A stretch of DNA of 64,000 nt from Echinarachnius parma (taxonomy: Eukaryota; Echinodermata; Echinoidea; Clypeasteroida; Echinarachniidae), in NCBI GenBank assembly GCA_037951105.1, contig JBAMJV010007707.1, positions 1 through 64,000 on the forward strand. Reading direction: 5' to 3'. Both the position numbers and the translations under genes were made by a program. Each line of letters begins with the position of its first letter. Positions within the stretch are counted from its first letter, which is position 1. Below, piece after piece: positions 1 through 13,600 of the stretch. The notes beneath the pieces were generated by a model that was not told where the DNA came from, made no database searches, and saw nothing but the letters and a program-made list of their open reading frames with translations.

Positions 1-3000
1 GGCCGTTCCATTAGCCGGTGTGCACACAGTGTCATCATTGGGAGTTGTGTACTGGACTACTAGCGTGTCGCTACCCTCCTCCAGACTTAACAGCATGTCC
101 TCGGGGCAACTAAGTGGTACTACGGGGAAATGGACATCAAGAGTAGTTTCATAGCATAGAATTGTCTAATTTGTCTCTAATGAATCAAAATTTTGATTTA
201 ATAAGTATATTGTTAATATAGATGTTCTTTGATGTTTTATCAATTCATCAAACATATAAGCACAGAAAAGTCCGTGTACATATTAAAATAACACATCTTT
301 TCTTCGTAATATACATTTTAAAAATACATTAGTCATTGAACACAATTAGATTAATAATGCATGCATACATGGCTTGATGCTTGATGATTCTACCGGTATT
401 TCAGACCTTCCAGATCCTTTATCGAGGCAGCATTAATGACAAGAAACACAACTAATAACGACCAAGGTGAAGGTTAAAGACGGGCACAGGCAAGATTTAA
501 CGACAACAAATGAGATGACATTATACCTTCACAGAAACTGAAATCAGGAGACCAGGATGGGTCACCGTCCTCTCCCCCTGTCTTACAGATCACCGGAGCA
601 TCGTTGTCCGGTACGTACCCGTCATTGCACACGATCAGGGCCTTATTACCCACGTTGTATCCCGATGCCTCGTACCGACCGTTTGAGATTTCTGGCTCTC
701 TGGCACATTCCTTTGCTGTAGAGAAAATAAAAAGAGTAATGCAAGTTCAATACAAAATGGAGTATTCCCACTTACTTAAACATTCTTCGATTTTACAGGA
801 AAGTCGCAAAGGAACTAAGACATGAATAGTGGAAGGGAGAAGGCATAGAAACAATCGAAGACATTGTATAAATGTACATGTTTTGGGGGAAAGCTAAAGT
901 GAAAAGTAATAATTGTAAAACTAAGTTTGAAACGCTGATCTTAATGCAAACTGCAAGGATCACATTCGGTTCAAGTCATGTCATAAATCTTCTATAATTG
1001 TTTCGTTTGCTTATAGGTACACATTAACACAAGTTACTGAATAAAAGGTGAAAGGTCATCCTATGGTCAAGACAAGGGTAAACAATTTCGCTTACGTATA
1101 CAACTGTCAGGCTCTGACCAGCGAGGGGTCTCTTCATCAATCGGTAGTTCACACACGATCACCGCATCATCGCTATCCGGCTTGTAGTCCACATTACAAA
1201 CAATGTTTGCAATGTCACCAGGGTTATTGCCATCCGGATTGTAAAGACCGTTGTCTATGGACGGTACGTCTCCACAGGTCTTGACTGTAAGAAAAGTGGA
1301 GTTGTAGTTAACACAAAACCAAGGGATAAGACCATTCTTTAACCCTAACACAAGTATATGGAAGCGATTTCAATCGGTGATTTTCTTTTTAAATCGAGGC
1401 GATTTCAATCAAAGCGATTTCAATCGTGCCAACCCTTATTCATATAACCAATATATCCTTTTAATAAGTTAGCTAAAAAGTAGTTTTATCCCCAAATGAA
1501 ATAGTTTTACATTACCATTCAGAGGAGATTGTTAGTTTCAATACCAAAGAAATCAACGATTTGGATATTTGAAAACTTACGTGTACACGTCCTGCCATCG
1601 CCCTCATATCCGCGTGCACACGAACAGTCGTATGAGCCATCTGTGTTCTCACAGATTCCTCCGACATCAGCACAGTCATCCGTTTCCAATGCACATTCGT
1701 CGACATCTATTTAGGGATGTTTGATGTAGAATAGTCAAGTAAAGTCAGTTAGATATGTTCGCATTTTCGTCTAATATTATATGAATTCTAGCTTATGTGT
1801 TTTTTTTATGAGCTCTACTTATGTCACCATCGAAATTGCACCAGTTGACAAAAGGTTTTCAAATGTTACACAACTATTCGTTTACATACGCTTTACTCAC
1901 TTGTTTTCATAATATTCTGCTGAAAGGTGCGCCTGTGTTGTGCTCCATAACTTGCGAGATCCTGCTTATTCCTATTTCATATTTCATCATTCATCAATTA
2001 AAATCGTTATTTTGATATTTGTTTGCCGATCAAACTAAGTTGCATCAAAATATTTGTTGATGCTCAGGACGACTTTCATTGCATTCCTTATAACATATGA
2101 CAGAATTAATTTCTTACCTATACAAGAGCCCTTAGGTGACCACTGTGGATCGCCCTCTTCTCCTCCAGACAGACAATCCAGCGTGGAACCCTCTCCGGGT
2201 TGGTAGCCTTCATTACATGTAAGCTCAGCTTCACTACCCACGGAGTCACCAGCTGGACTGTAATTTCCGTTCTCTGTGGCAGGTACTTGACCACACACCT
2301 CGGCTGCAAGACAGAGAAAGGGCAACAAAGGAATTAACCACATTTAAACACATTGTAATATCATTTTTATGATTTAAAGAGCTCGGAACGGCGAGAAACA
2401 TACCGGGCCATAGTTTGCATGTTCTTAATGAAGAAAATATGTATCCCTCAGATTATTGCACTGTAAAGTGAGGCGAAGGTGGCTTGTACGCGACATCCTT
2501 TCATATTAGTGTTTGAATCATATATGCATTATTACATATTTATTTCATTCTATTTAAGGCAATATTGAACACTTGATAGAAAAAACTATATTTGCTTACG
2601 TATACAACTGTCAGGCTCTGACCAGCGAGGGGTCTCTTCATCAATCGGTAGTTCACACACGATCACCGCATCATCGCTATCCGGCTGGTAGTCGACATCA
2701 CAAGCAATGTTTGCAATGTCACCAGGATTATTGCCCTCCGGAGTGTAGAGACCGTTGTCTATGGACGGTACCTCTCCACAGGTCTTAACTGTAAGAAAAG
2801 TGGATTTGTAGTTAACACAAAACTAATCGATGCAACCATTCTTAATGGGATTTAGAGATTTCATTTTAATGAGGAAGCTTAAAACTAGTTACTTCCCCTC
2901 AATGAAATATTATTACATTACCTTTTAAACGATTTGTAGTTTCTATACCGTAAAGATCAAGAAATAGTTTGGATATTTAACAAAACGTACGTGTACATGT

Positions 3001-4649
3001 TCTGCCATCGCCATCATATCCGCGTGCACACGAACAGTCGTATGAGCCTGGTGTGTTCTCACAGATTCCACCGACATCAGCACAGTCATCCGTTTTCAAT
3101 GCGCACTCGTCAATATCTATTCAGATTTAAAAAAAACAATATTTATACATTTTGAACTACGCGTTTTCTATGGAAAATGCACATTTGGATTTGGTTATAA
3201 ACATACGGTTTGAAACTCTGTGCATGGTAATGTTTCCTTCCAATGTAATGTTACAGAAAGATATAATGTACTTTGGAAACAAGAAAAGCATAAAGACATG
3301 TGCATCGCTTTCTATCAAAAAATTGAAAACAACAAATCAAATGCACACATTAAGATTTTGATTCTAGAACGTACTCAATTTTACTTACGGATTATTTTCT
3401 AACCTCATTTAACATTATTACAAAACTATATATACATGCATACTTTTTGTATGTATGCATTTATGTAACATTGTTCATTCAGGATGATTTAAGTTGCAAC
3501 CGTCTCTTTACTTTGCCAATGCATTCAAATAAATGTGTCCAAAGGCATTTCATTTTAATCGTTCTAAATTATTTATAACAATATAAACATTATAAATTTA
3601 CCAAACACATTAGTTATTTTATATAAAATCAATCTATATTTTTAAACATACATTTAGATATGCTTCCAAAACCGTGAATATTATACGTTTCTTAATGAAA
3701 ACAAAATTGTCCAAACAACATAATTTTCTTTAAAGTGTATCCAACTATATACTTAACAAATGCATGAAAATGCAAGGAATGCATCTCAATGCATATCTGT
3801 ATTAATTCATTAAAGTATACTTTACCAAACGAATCATCATTAACTTTCAACTTACCTGCGCATGTTTCACCAAGTTGTTCGTATCCTTCTACACAGAAGC
3901 ACTCATATGATCCCTCCGTGTTCCTGCAATCACTACCCTCCGCAGAGCAGTCGTCGGTGTTCTCAGTACACTCGTTGATATCTTAGTAAATATAAGAAAC
4001 GTTTTACGAGATAAATACGATTCGTTTATATTTACTCCCAAATTTCTTACAGAAATATAAATATGTCACCCTTTAAACGTGACATTCAGATAACATAATA
4101 TGAAGTGGTATCTCGGGTTATATTGCTTCTTCCAAGTTTATTGAAAACACGTTCGTTGTTGACATATTATCGTATGATCCCTCCATGCTGCTGCACACAC
4201 TACCCTCCCAAGAACAAACATCGGTGTCCTCAATCATATCAGTACGGTCAGTCAAATTTTAATATAATATAAGTTAAAAAAAGGAAATACAACAACCATG
4301 TGTTTTAACTGGCATGACATATCATCCGTTAATTATTCATTGGCAGATTAGACCTATACAGTCATCATGGTAATGTCAAAGATGAGCCTTTTTTCGCCCA
4401 ACTTAAAAACTTAAAAATTTGATCAGATAGCGAGACAAGATAACGGGTTCATACCTTCACAGTCTGGAATGGGGCCCCAAGATGGTCTGTTCTGCCCTGG
4501 ATGGAAGTCACACGTGACCGCGTCAGGTGACTCTGCAGGTAGTCGATAACCGTCGTCACATGTCAACGAAGCAGATTTACCCAGTTCAAGACCATTAGAA
4601 GAGTCGGTGTCACCATTCAAGGGGTCACGTGGCTCCAGGCATACAAGTT
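1..4649 (-). CDS. Unit R1: nine exons, cut by the window edge inside HYR-A
   Basis: Exons in gene order: CCP-A 4455-4649, EGF-A 3856-3981, EGF-B 2991-3116, CCP-B 2600-2788, CCP-C 2118-2303, EGF-C 1581-1706, CCP-D 1096-1284, CCP-E 527-715, HYR-A 1-119 (incomplete). The unit is intact as far as it goes and base 1 lies inside HYR-A, so the array continues to the left of the window. Relic EGF exon at about 4165-4245. Confidence 0.85.
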
Positions 4650-7600
4650 CTTGATAAAGAGAAAAAAAAGGGAAAGTAACTCCTGGTAATTTATCCAAAA
4701 TGTATGACGTAATGTCAAACAATTCACTCCTTGGTTAACTCTTGGGTATGCAGAATGTGGAAACTGGTTTACCCATTTAAATGTTTTGACATGCTAGCGA
4801 ATCGATATACATGTGGGTATCATCAACAACAAAGTTATTTGAATCCGTACGGTATAGAAAGAGAATGGCGCTGAGTCATGTTCGTACTTCGGAGATTATC
4901 ATGTTTAAAGTGTGAGAAAAAAACAGGTAGAAAATTTGATGAATATATTCCACCCATTTCAGGTAAATGTTTTCAAAAAATTAGCATCGCATAATGGTGC
5001 TTCCAAGTTTCAAGATTATATGAATAACTCAATATAATAACGATATTTCAATTAATGGTATAAATTAGTCAGTTAAACAACCGCATATGCTAGCGAATCG
5101 ATATAGGTATCATCAACAGCAAAGTTATTTGAATCCGTACGGTTTAGAAAGAGAATGGCGCTGAGTCATGTTCGTACTTTGGAGATTATCATTATTCAAG
5201 TATAGAAAATAACACTTGGAAAATTTGATGAATATATTCCACAACATTCAGGTAAATGTTATCAGAAAATTAGCATTTCAAGCTTCCAAGCTTCAAGATT
5301 ATATGAATAACTCGATTAAGTCAACAATTTTGTTAATGAACTTTCCACTCTCACCCGACGATTCGCAGTAAACCAACCTTTGATGGTGACAGTGAATTGA
5401 CATTCTTCGTCTTGACGTAAGCAGGCGACACGGGTTAAGCCAATATCGAATGAGTTTCCGCTCTGAGGTGTGCAAGTGACGTCTTCGTCTGCCACCCACA
5501 TGACTAGCCTTGTTGTGTTGTATCGTTGCAGGGGCAATGTCATATCCACAGGGCAAGAATGGGGTTCTGTCGGCAGGATTGCAATACAGACATTAAATAC
5601 TAACACTTTTGTTTTATTTCATATCCATTGATGCATTTTGTCCTTTTGTAAATGTTTAATTAATGTTATACCGTTATGTATGTTATCAATTGGTTGTTTT
5701 TTATATTTAAATGTGTATTACTTGCAACTAATTTTCCATGTAACAACAATTCTTATATTTAGGTTAAATTCAGCATCATCGCGGTCAATGCAGTACTATA
5801 ATCATTATACCAAACAATGTATCATACAGTATCATACAGTAATGCCGCTGTCTACATCATGTATTGCTCATACAATCATAGCGAAGACTATGTAAATAAG
5901 TATCTTGTATTTGCAATGTTGTGTGACTGAAAAGTTATTTGTTTCTACCTTGTACAATTACGCTGAACGCGCACTGATCATTCCCGCGTTCACACGTAAC
6001 TTCAGATTGACCAACAGTGAGGGCCGTTCCATTAGCCGGTGTGCACACAGTGTCATCATTGGGAGTTGTGTACTGGACTACTAGCGTGTCGCTACCCTCC
6101 TCCAGACTTAACAGCATGTCCTCGGGGCAACTAAGTGGTACTACGGGGAAATGGACATCAAGAGTAGTTTCATAGCATAGAATTGTCTAATTTGTCTCTA
6201 ATGAATCAAAATTTTGATTTAATAAGTATATTGTTAATATAGATGTTCTTTGATGTTTTATCAATTCATCAAACATATAAGCACAGAAAAGTCCGTGTAC
6301 ATATTAAAATAACACATCTTTTCTTCGTAATATACATTTTAAAAATACATTAGTCATTGAACACAATTAGATTAATAATGCATGCATACATGGCTTGATG
6401 CTTGATGATTCTACCGGTATTTCAGACCTTCCAGATCCTTTATCGAGGCAGCATTAATGACAAGAAACACAACTAATAACGACCAAGGTGAAGGTTAAAG
6501 ACGGGCACAGGCAAGATTTAACGACAACAAATGAGATGACATTATACCTTCACAGAAACTGAAATCAGGAGACCAGGATGGGTCACCGTCCTCTCCCCCT
6601 GTCTTACAGATCACCGGAGCATCGTTGTCCGGTACGTACCCGTCATTGCACACGATCAGGGCCTTATTACCCACGTTGTATCCCGATGCCTCGTACCGAC
6701 CGTTTGAGATTTCTGGCTCTCTGGCACATTCCTTTGCTGTAGAGAAAATAAAAAGAGTAATGCAAGTTCAATACAAAATGGAGTATTCCCACTTACTTAA
6801 ACATTCTTCGATTTTACAGGAAAGTCGCAAAGGAACTAAGACATGAATAGTGGAAGGGAGAAGGCATAGAAACAATCGAAGACATTGTATAAATGTACAT
6901 GTTTTGGGGGAAAGCTAAAGTGAAAAGTAATAATTGTAAAACTAAGTTTGAAACGCTGATCTTAATGCAAACTGCAAGGATCACATTCGGTTCAAGTCAT
7001 GTCATAAATCTTCTATAATTGTTTCGTTTGCTTATAGGTACACATTAACACAAGTTACTGAATAAAAGGTGAAAGGTCATCCTATGGTCAAGACAAGGGT
7101 AAACAATTTCGCTTACGTATACAACTGTCAGGCTCTGACCAGCGAGGGGTCTCTTCATCAATCGGTAGTTCACACACGATCACCGCATCATCGCTATCCG
7201 GCTTGTAGTCCACATTACAAACAATGTTTGCAATGTCACCAGGGTTATTGCCATCCGGATTGTAAAGACCGTTGTCTATGGACGGTACGTCTCCACAGGT
7301 CTTGACTGTAAGAAAAGTGGAGTTGTAGTTAACACAAAACCAAGGGATAAGACCATTCTTTAACCCTAACACAAGTATATGGAAGCGATTTCAATCGGTG
7401 ATTTTCTTTTTAAATCGAGGCGATTTCAATCAAAGCGATTTCAATCGTGCCAACCCTTATTCATATAACCAATATATCCTTTTAATAAGTTAGCTAAAAA
7501 GTAGTTTTATCCCCAAATGAAATAGTTTTACATTACCATTCAGAGGAGATTGTTAGTTTCAATACCAAAGAAATCAACGATTTGGATATTTGAAAACTTA

Positions 7601-10600
7601 CGTGTACACGTCCTGCCATCGCCCTCATATCCGCGTGCACACGAACAGTCGTATGAGCCATCTGTGTTCTCACAGATTCCTCCGACATCAGCACAGTCAT
7701 CCGTTTCCAATGCACATTCGTCGACATCTATTTAGGGATGTTTGATGTAGAATAGTCAAGTAAAGTCAGTTAGATATGTTCGCATTTTCGTCTAATATTA
7801 TATGAATTCTAGCTTATGTGTTTTTTTTATGAGCTCTACTTATGTCACCATCGAAATTGCACCAGTTGACAAAAGGTTTTCAAATGTTACACAACTATTC
7901 GTTTACATACGCTTTACTCACTTGTTTTCATAATATTCTGCTGAAAGGTGCGCCTGTGTTGTGCTCCATAACTTGCGAGATCCTGCTTATTCCTATTTCA
8001 TATTTCATCATTCATCAATTAAAATCGTTATTTTGATATTTGTTTGCCGATCAAACTAAGTTGCATCAAAATATTTGTTGATGCTCAGGACGACTTTCAT
8101 TGCATTCCTTATAACATATGACAGAATTAATTTCTTACCTATACAAGAGCCCTTAGGTGACCACTGTGGATCGCCCTCTTCTCCTCCAGACAGACAATCC
8201 AGCGTGGAACCCTCTCCGGGTTGGTAGCCTTCATTACATGTAAGCTCAGCTTCACTACCCACGGAGTCACCAGCTGGACTGTAATTTCCGTTCTCTGTGG
8301 CAGGTACTTGACCACACACCTCGGCTGCAAGACAGAGAAAGGGCAACAAAGGAATTAACCACATTTAAACACATTGTAATATCATTTTTATGATTTAAAG
8401 AGCTCGGAACGGCGAGAAACATACCGGGCCATAGTTTGCATGTTCTTAATGAAGAAAATATGTATCCCTCAGATTATTGCACTGTAAAGTGAGGCGAAGG
8501 TGGCTTGTACGCGACATCCTTTCATATTAGTGTTTGAATCATATATGCATTATTACATATTTATTTCATTCTATTTAAGGCAATATTGAACACTTGATAG
8601 AAAAAACTATATTTGCTTACGTATACAACTGTCAGGCTCTGACCAGCGAGGGGTCTCTTCATCAATCGGTAGTTCACACACGATCACCGCATCATCGCTA
8701 TCCGGCTGGTAGTCGACATCACAAGCAATGTTTGCAATGTCACCAGGATTATTGCCCTCCGGAGTGTAGAGACCGTTGTCTATGGACGGTACCTCTCCAC
8801 AGGTCTTAACTGTAAGAAAAGTGGATTTGTAGTTAACACAAAACTAATCGATGCAACCATTCTTAATGGGATTTAGAGATTTCATTTTAATGAGGAAGCT
8901 TAAAACTAGTTACTTCCCCTCAATGAAATATTATTACATTACCTTTTAAACGATTTGTAGTTTCTATACCGTAAAGATCAAGAAATAGTTTGGATATTTA
9001 ACAAAACGTACGTGTACATGTTCTGCCATCGCCATCATATCCGCGTGCACACGAACAGTCGTATGAGCCTGGTGTGTTCTCACAGATTCCACCGACATCA
9101 GCACAGTCATCCGTTTTCAATGCGCACTCGTCAATATCTATTCAGATTTAAAAAAAACAATATTTATACATTTTGAACTACGCGTTTTCTATGGAAAATG
9201 CACATTTGGATTTGGTTATAAACATACGGTTTGAAACTCTGTGCATGGTAATGTTTCCTTCCAATGTAATGTTACAGAAAGATATAATGTACTTTGGAAA
9301 CAAGAAAAGCATAAAGACATGTGCATCGCTTTCTATCAAAAAATTGAAAACAACAAATCAAATGCACACATTAAGATTTTGATTCTAGAACGTACTCAAT
9401 TTTACTTACGGATTATTTTCTAACCTCATTTAACATTATTACAAAACTATATATACATGCATACTTTTTGTATGTATGCATTTATGTAACATTGTTCATT
9501 CAGGATGATTTAAGTTGCAACCGTCTCTTTACTTTGCCAATGCATTCAAATAAATGTGTCCAAAGGCATTTCATTTTAATCGTTCTAAATTATTTATAAC
9601 AATATAAACATTATAAATTTACCAAACACATTAGTTATTTTATATAAAATCAATCTATATTTTTAAACATACATTTAGATATGCTTCCAAAACCGTGAAT
9701 ATTATACGTTTCTTAATGAAAACAAAATTGTCCAAACAACATAATTTTCTTTAAAGTGTATCCAACTATATACTTAACAAATGCATGAAAATGCAAGGAA
9801 TGCATCTCAATGCATATCTGTATTAATTCATTAAAGTATACTTTACCAAACGAATCATCATTAACTTTCAACTTACCTGCGCATGTTTCACCAAGTTGTT
9901 CGTATCCTTCTACACAGAAGCACTCATATGATCCCTCCGTGTTCCTGCAATCACTACCCTCCGCAGAGCAGTCGTCGGTGTTCTCAGTACACTCGTTGAT
10001 ATCTTAGTAAATATAAGAAACGTTTTACGAGATAAATACGATTCGTTTATATTTACTCCCAAATTTCTTACAGAAATATAAATATGTCACCCTTTAAACG
10101 TGACATTCAGATAACATAATATGAAGTGGTATCTCGGGTTATATTGCTTCTTCCAAGTTTATTGAAAACACGTTCGTTGTTGACATATTATCGTATGATC
10201 CCTCCATGCTGCTGCACACACTACCCTCCCAAGAACAAACATCGGTGTCCTCAATCATATCAGTACGGTCAGTCAAATTTTAATATAATATAAGTTAAAA
10301 AAAGGAAATACAACAACCATGTGTTTTAACTGGCATGACATATCATCCGTTAATTATTCATTGGCAGATTAGACCTATACAGTCATCATGGTAATGTCAA
10401 AGATGAGCCTTTTTTCGCCCAACTTAAAAACTTAAAAATTTGATCAGATAGCGAGACAAGATAACGGGTTCATACCTTCACAGTCTGGAATGGGGCCCCA
10501 AGATGGTCTGTTCTGCCCTGGATGGAAGTCACACGTGACCGCGTCAGGTGACTCTGCAGGTAGTCGATAACCGTCGTCACATGTCAACGAAGCAGATTTA

Positions 10601-13600
10601 CCCAGTTCAAGACCATTAGAAGAGTCGGTGTCACCATTCAAGGGGTCACGTGGCTCCAGGCATACAAGTTCTTGATAAAGAGAAAAAAAAGGGAAAGTAA
10701 CTCCTGGTAATTTATCCAAAATGTATGACGTAATGTCAAACAATTCACTCCTTGGTTAACTCTTGGGTATGCAGAATGTGGAAACTGGTTTACCCATTTA
10801 AATGTTTTGACATGCTAGCGAATCGATATACATGTGGGTATCATCAACAACAAAGTTATTTGAATCCGTACGGTATAGAAAGAGAATGGCGCTGAGTCAT
10901 GTTCGTACTTCGGAGATTATCATGTTTAAAGTGTGAGAAAAAAACAGGTAGAAAATTTGATGAATATATTCCACCCATTTCAGGTAAATGTTTTCAAAAA
11001 ATTAGCATCGCATAATGGTGCTTCCAAGTTTCAAGATTATATGAATAACTCAATATAATAACGATATTTCAATTAATGGTATAAATTAGTCAGTTAAACA
11101 ACCGCATATGCTAGCGAATCGATATAGGTATCATCAACAGCAAAGTTATTTGAATCCGTACGGTTTAGAAAGAGAATGGCGCTGAGTCATGTTCGTACTT
11201 TGGAGATTATCATGTTTCAAGTATAGAAAATAACACTTGGAAAATTTGATGAATATATTCCACAACATTCAGGTAAATGTTATCAGAAAATTAGCATTTC
11301 AAGCTTCCAAGCTTCAAGATTATATGAATAACTCGATTAAGTCAACAATTTTGTTAATGAACTTTCCACTCTCACCCGACGATTCGCAGTAAACCAACCT
11401 TTGATGGTGACAGTGAATTGACATTCTTCGTCTTGACGTAAGCAGGCGACACGGGTTAAGCCAATATCGAATGAGTTTCCGCTCTGAGGTGTGCAAGTGA
11501 CGTCTTCGTCTGCCACCCACATGACTAGCCTTGTTGTGTTGTATCGTTGCAGGGGCAATGTCATATCCACAGGGCAAGAATGGGGTTCTGTCGGCAGGAT
11601 TGCAATACAGACATTAAATACTAACACTTTTGTTTTATTTCATATCCATTGATGCATTTTGTCCTTTTGTAAATGTTTAATTAATGTTATACCGTTATGT
11701 ATGTTATCAATTGGTTGTTTTTTATATTTAAATGTGTATTAATTGCAACTAATTTTCCATGTAACAACAATTCTTATATTTAGGTTAAATTCAGCATCAT
11801 CGCGGTCAATGCAGTACTATAATCATTATACCAAACAATGTATCATACAGTATCATACAGTAATGCCGCTGTCTACATCATGTATTGCTCATACAATCAT
11901 AGCGAAGACTATGTAAATAAGTATCTTGTATTTGCAATGTTGTGTGACTGAAAAGTTATTTGTTTCTACCTTGTACAATTACGCTGAACGCGCACTGATC
12001 ATTCCCGCGTTCACACGTAACTTCAGATTGACCAACAGTGAGGGCCGTTCCATTAGCCGGTGTGCACACAGTGTCATCATTGGGAGTTGTGTACTGGACT
12101 ACTAGCGTGTCGCTACCCTCCTCCAGACTTAACAGCATGTCCTCGGGGCAACTAAGTGGTACTACGGGGAAATGGACATCAAGAGTAGTTTCATAGCATA
12201 GAATTGTCTAATTTGTCTCTAATGAATCAAAATTTTGATTTAATAAGTATATTGTTAATATAGATGTTCTTTGATGTTTTATCAATTCATCAAACATATA
12301 AGCACAGAAAAGTCCGTGTACATATTAAAATAACACATCTTTTCTTCGTAATATACATTTTTAAAATACATTAGTCATTGAACACAATTAGATTAATAAT
12401 GCATGCATACATGGCTTGATGCTTGATGATTCTACCGGTATTTCAGACCTTCCAGATCCTTTATCGAGGCAGCATTAATGACAAGAAACACAACTAATAA
12501 CGACCAAGGTGAAGGTTAAAGACGGGCACAGGCAAGATTTAACGACAACAAATGAGATGACATTATACCTTCACAGAAACTGAAATCAGGAGACCAGGAT
12601 GGGTCACCGTCCTCTCCCCCTGTCTTACAGATCACCGGAGCATCGTTGTCCGGTACGTACCCGTCATTGCACACGATCAGGGCCTTATTACCCACGTTGT
12701 ATCCCGATGCCTCGTACCGACCGTTTGAGATTTCTGGCTCTCTGGCACATTCCTTTGCTGTAGAGAAAATAAAAAGAGTAATGCAAGTTCAATACAAAAT
12801 GGAGTATTCCCACTTACTTAAACATTCTTCGATTTTACAGGAAAGTCGCAAAGGAACTAAGACATGAATAGTGGAAGGGAGAAGGCATAGAAACAATCGA
12901 AGACATTGTATAAATGTACATGTTTTGGGGGAAAGCTAAAGTGAAAAGTAATAATTGTAAAACTAAGTTTGAAACGCTGATCTTAATGCAAACTGCAAGG
13001 ATCACATTCGGTTCAAGTCATGTCATAAATCTTCTATAATTGTTTCGTTTGCTTATAGGTACACATTAACACAAGTTACTGAATAAAAGGTGAAAGGTCA
13101 TCCTATGGTCAAGACAAGGGTAAACAATTTCGCTTACGTATACAACTGTCAGGCTCTGACCAGCGAGGGGTCTCTTCATCAATCGGTAGTTCACACACGA
13201 TCACCGCATCATCGCTATCCGGCTTGTAGTCCACATTACAAACAATGTTTGCAATGTCACCAGGGTTATTGCCATCCGGATTGTAAAGACCGTTGTCTAT
13301 GGACGGTACGTCTCCACAGGTCTTGACTGTAAGAAAAGTGGAGTTGTAGTTAACACAAAACCAAGGGATAAGACCATTCTTTAACCCTAACACAAGTATA
13401 TGGAAGCGATTTCAATCGGTGATTTTCTTTTTAAATCGAGGCGATTTCAATCAAAGCGATTTCAATCGTGCCAACCCTTATTCATATAACCAATATATCC
13501 TTTTAATAAGTTAGCTAAAAAGTAGTTTTATCCCCAAATGAAATAGTTTTACATTACCATTCAGAGGAGATTGTTAGTTTCAATACCAAAGAAATCAACG

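Noticed and set aside
604-825. Plus-strand frames recurring in each unit (for example at 604-825, 1048-1284, 2573-2788, 3152-3361)
   Set aside because: They are antisense shadows of the minus-strand CCP and EGF exons or unsupported intron frames, with no known domain.
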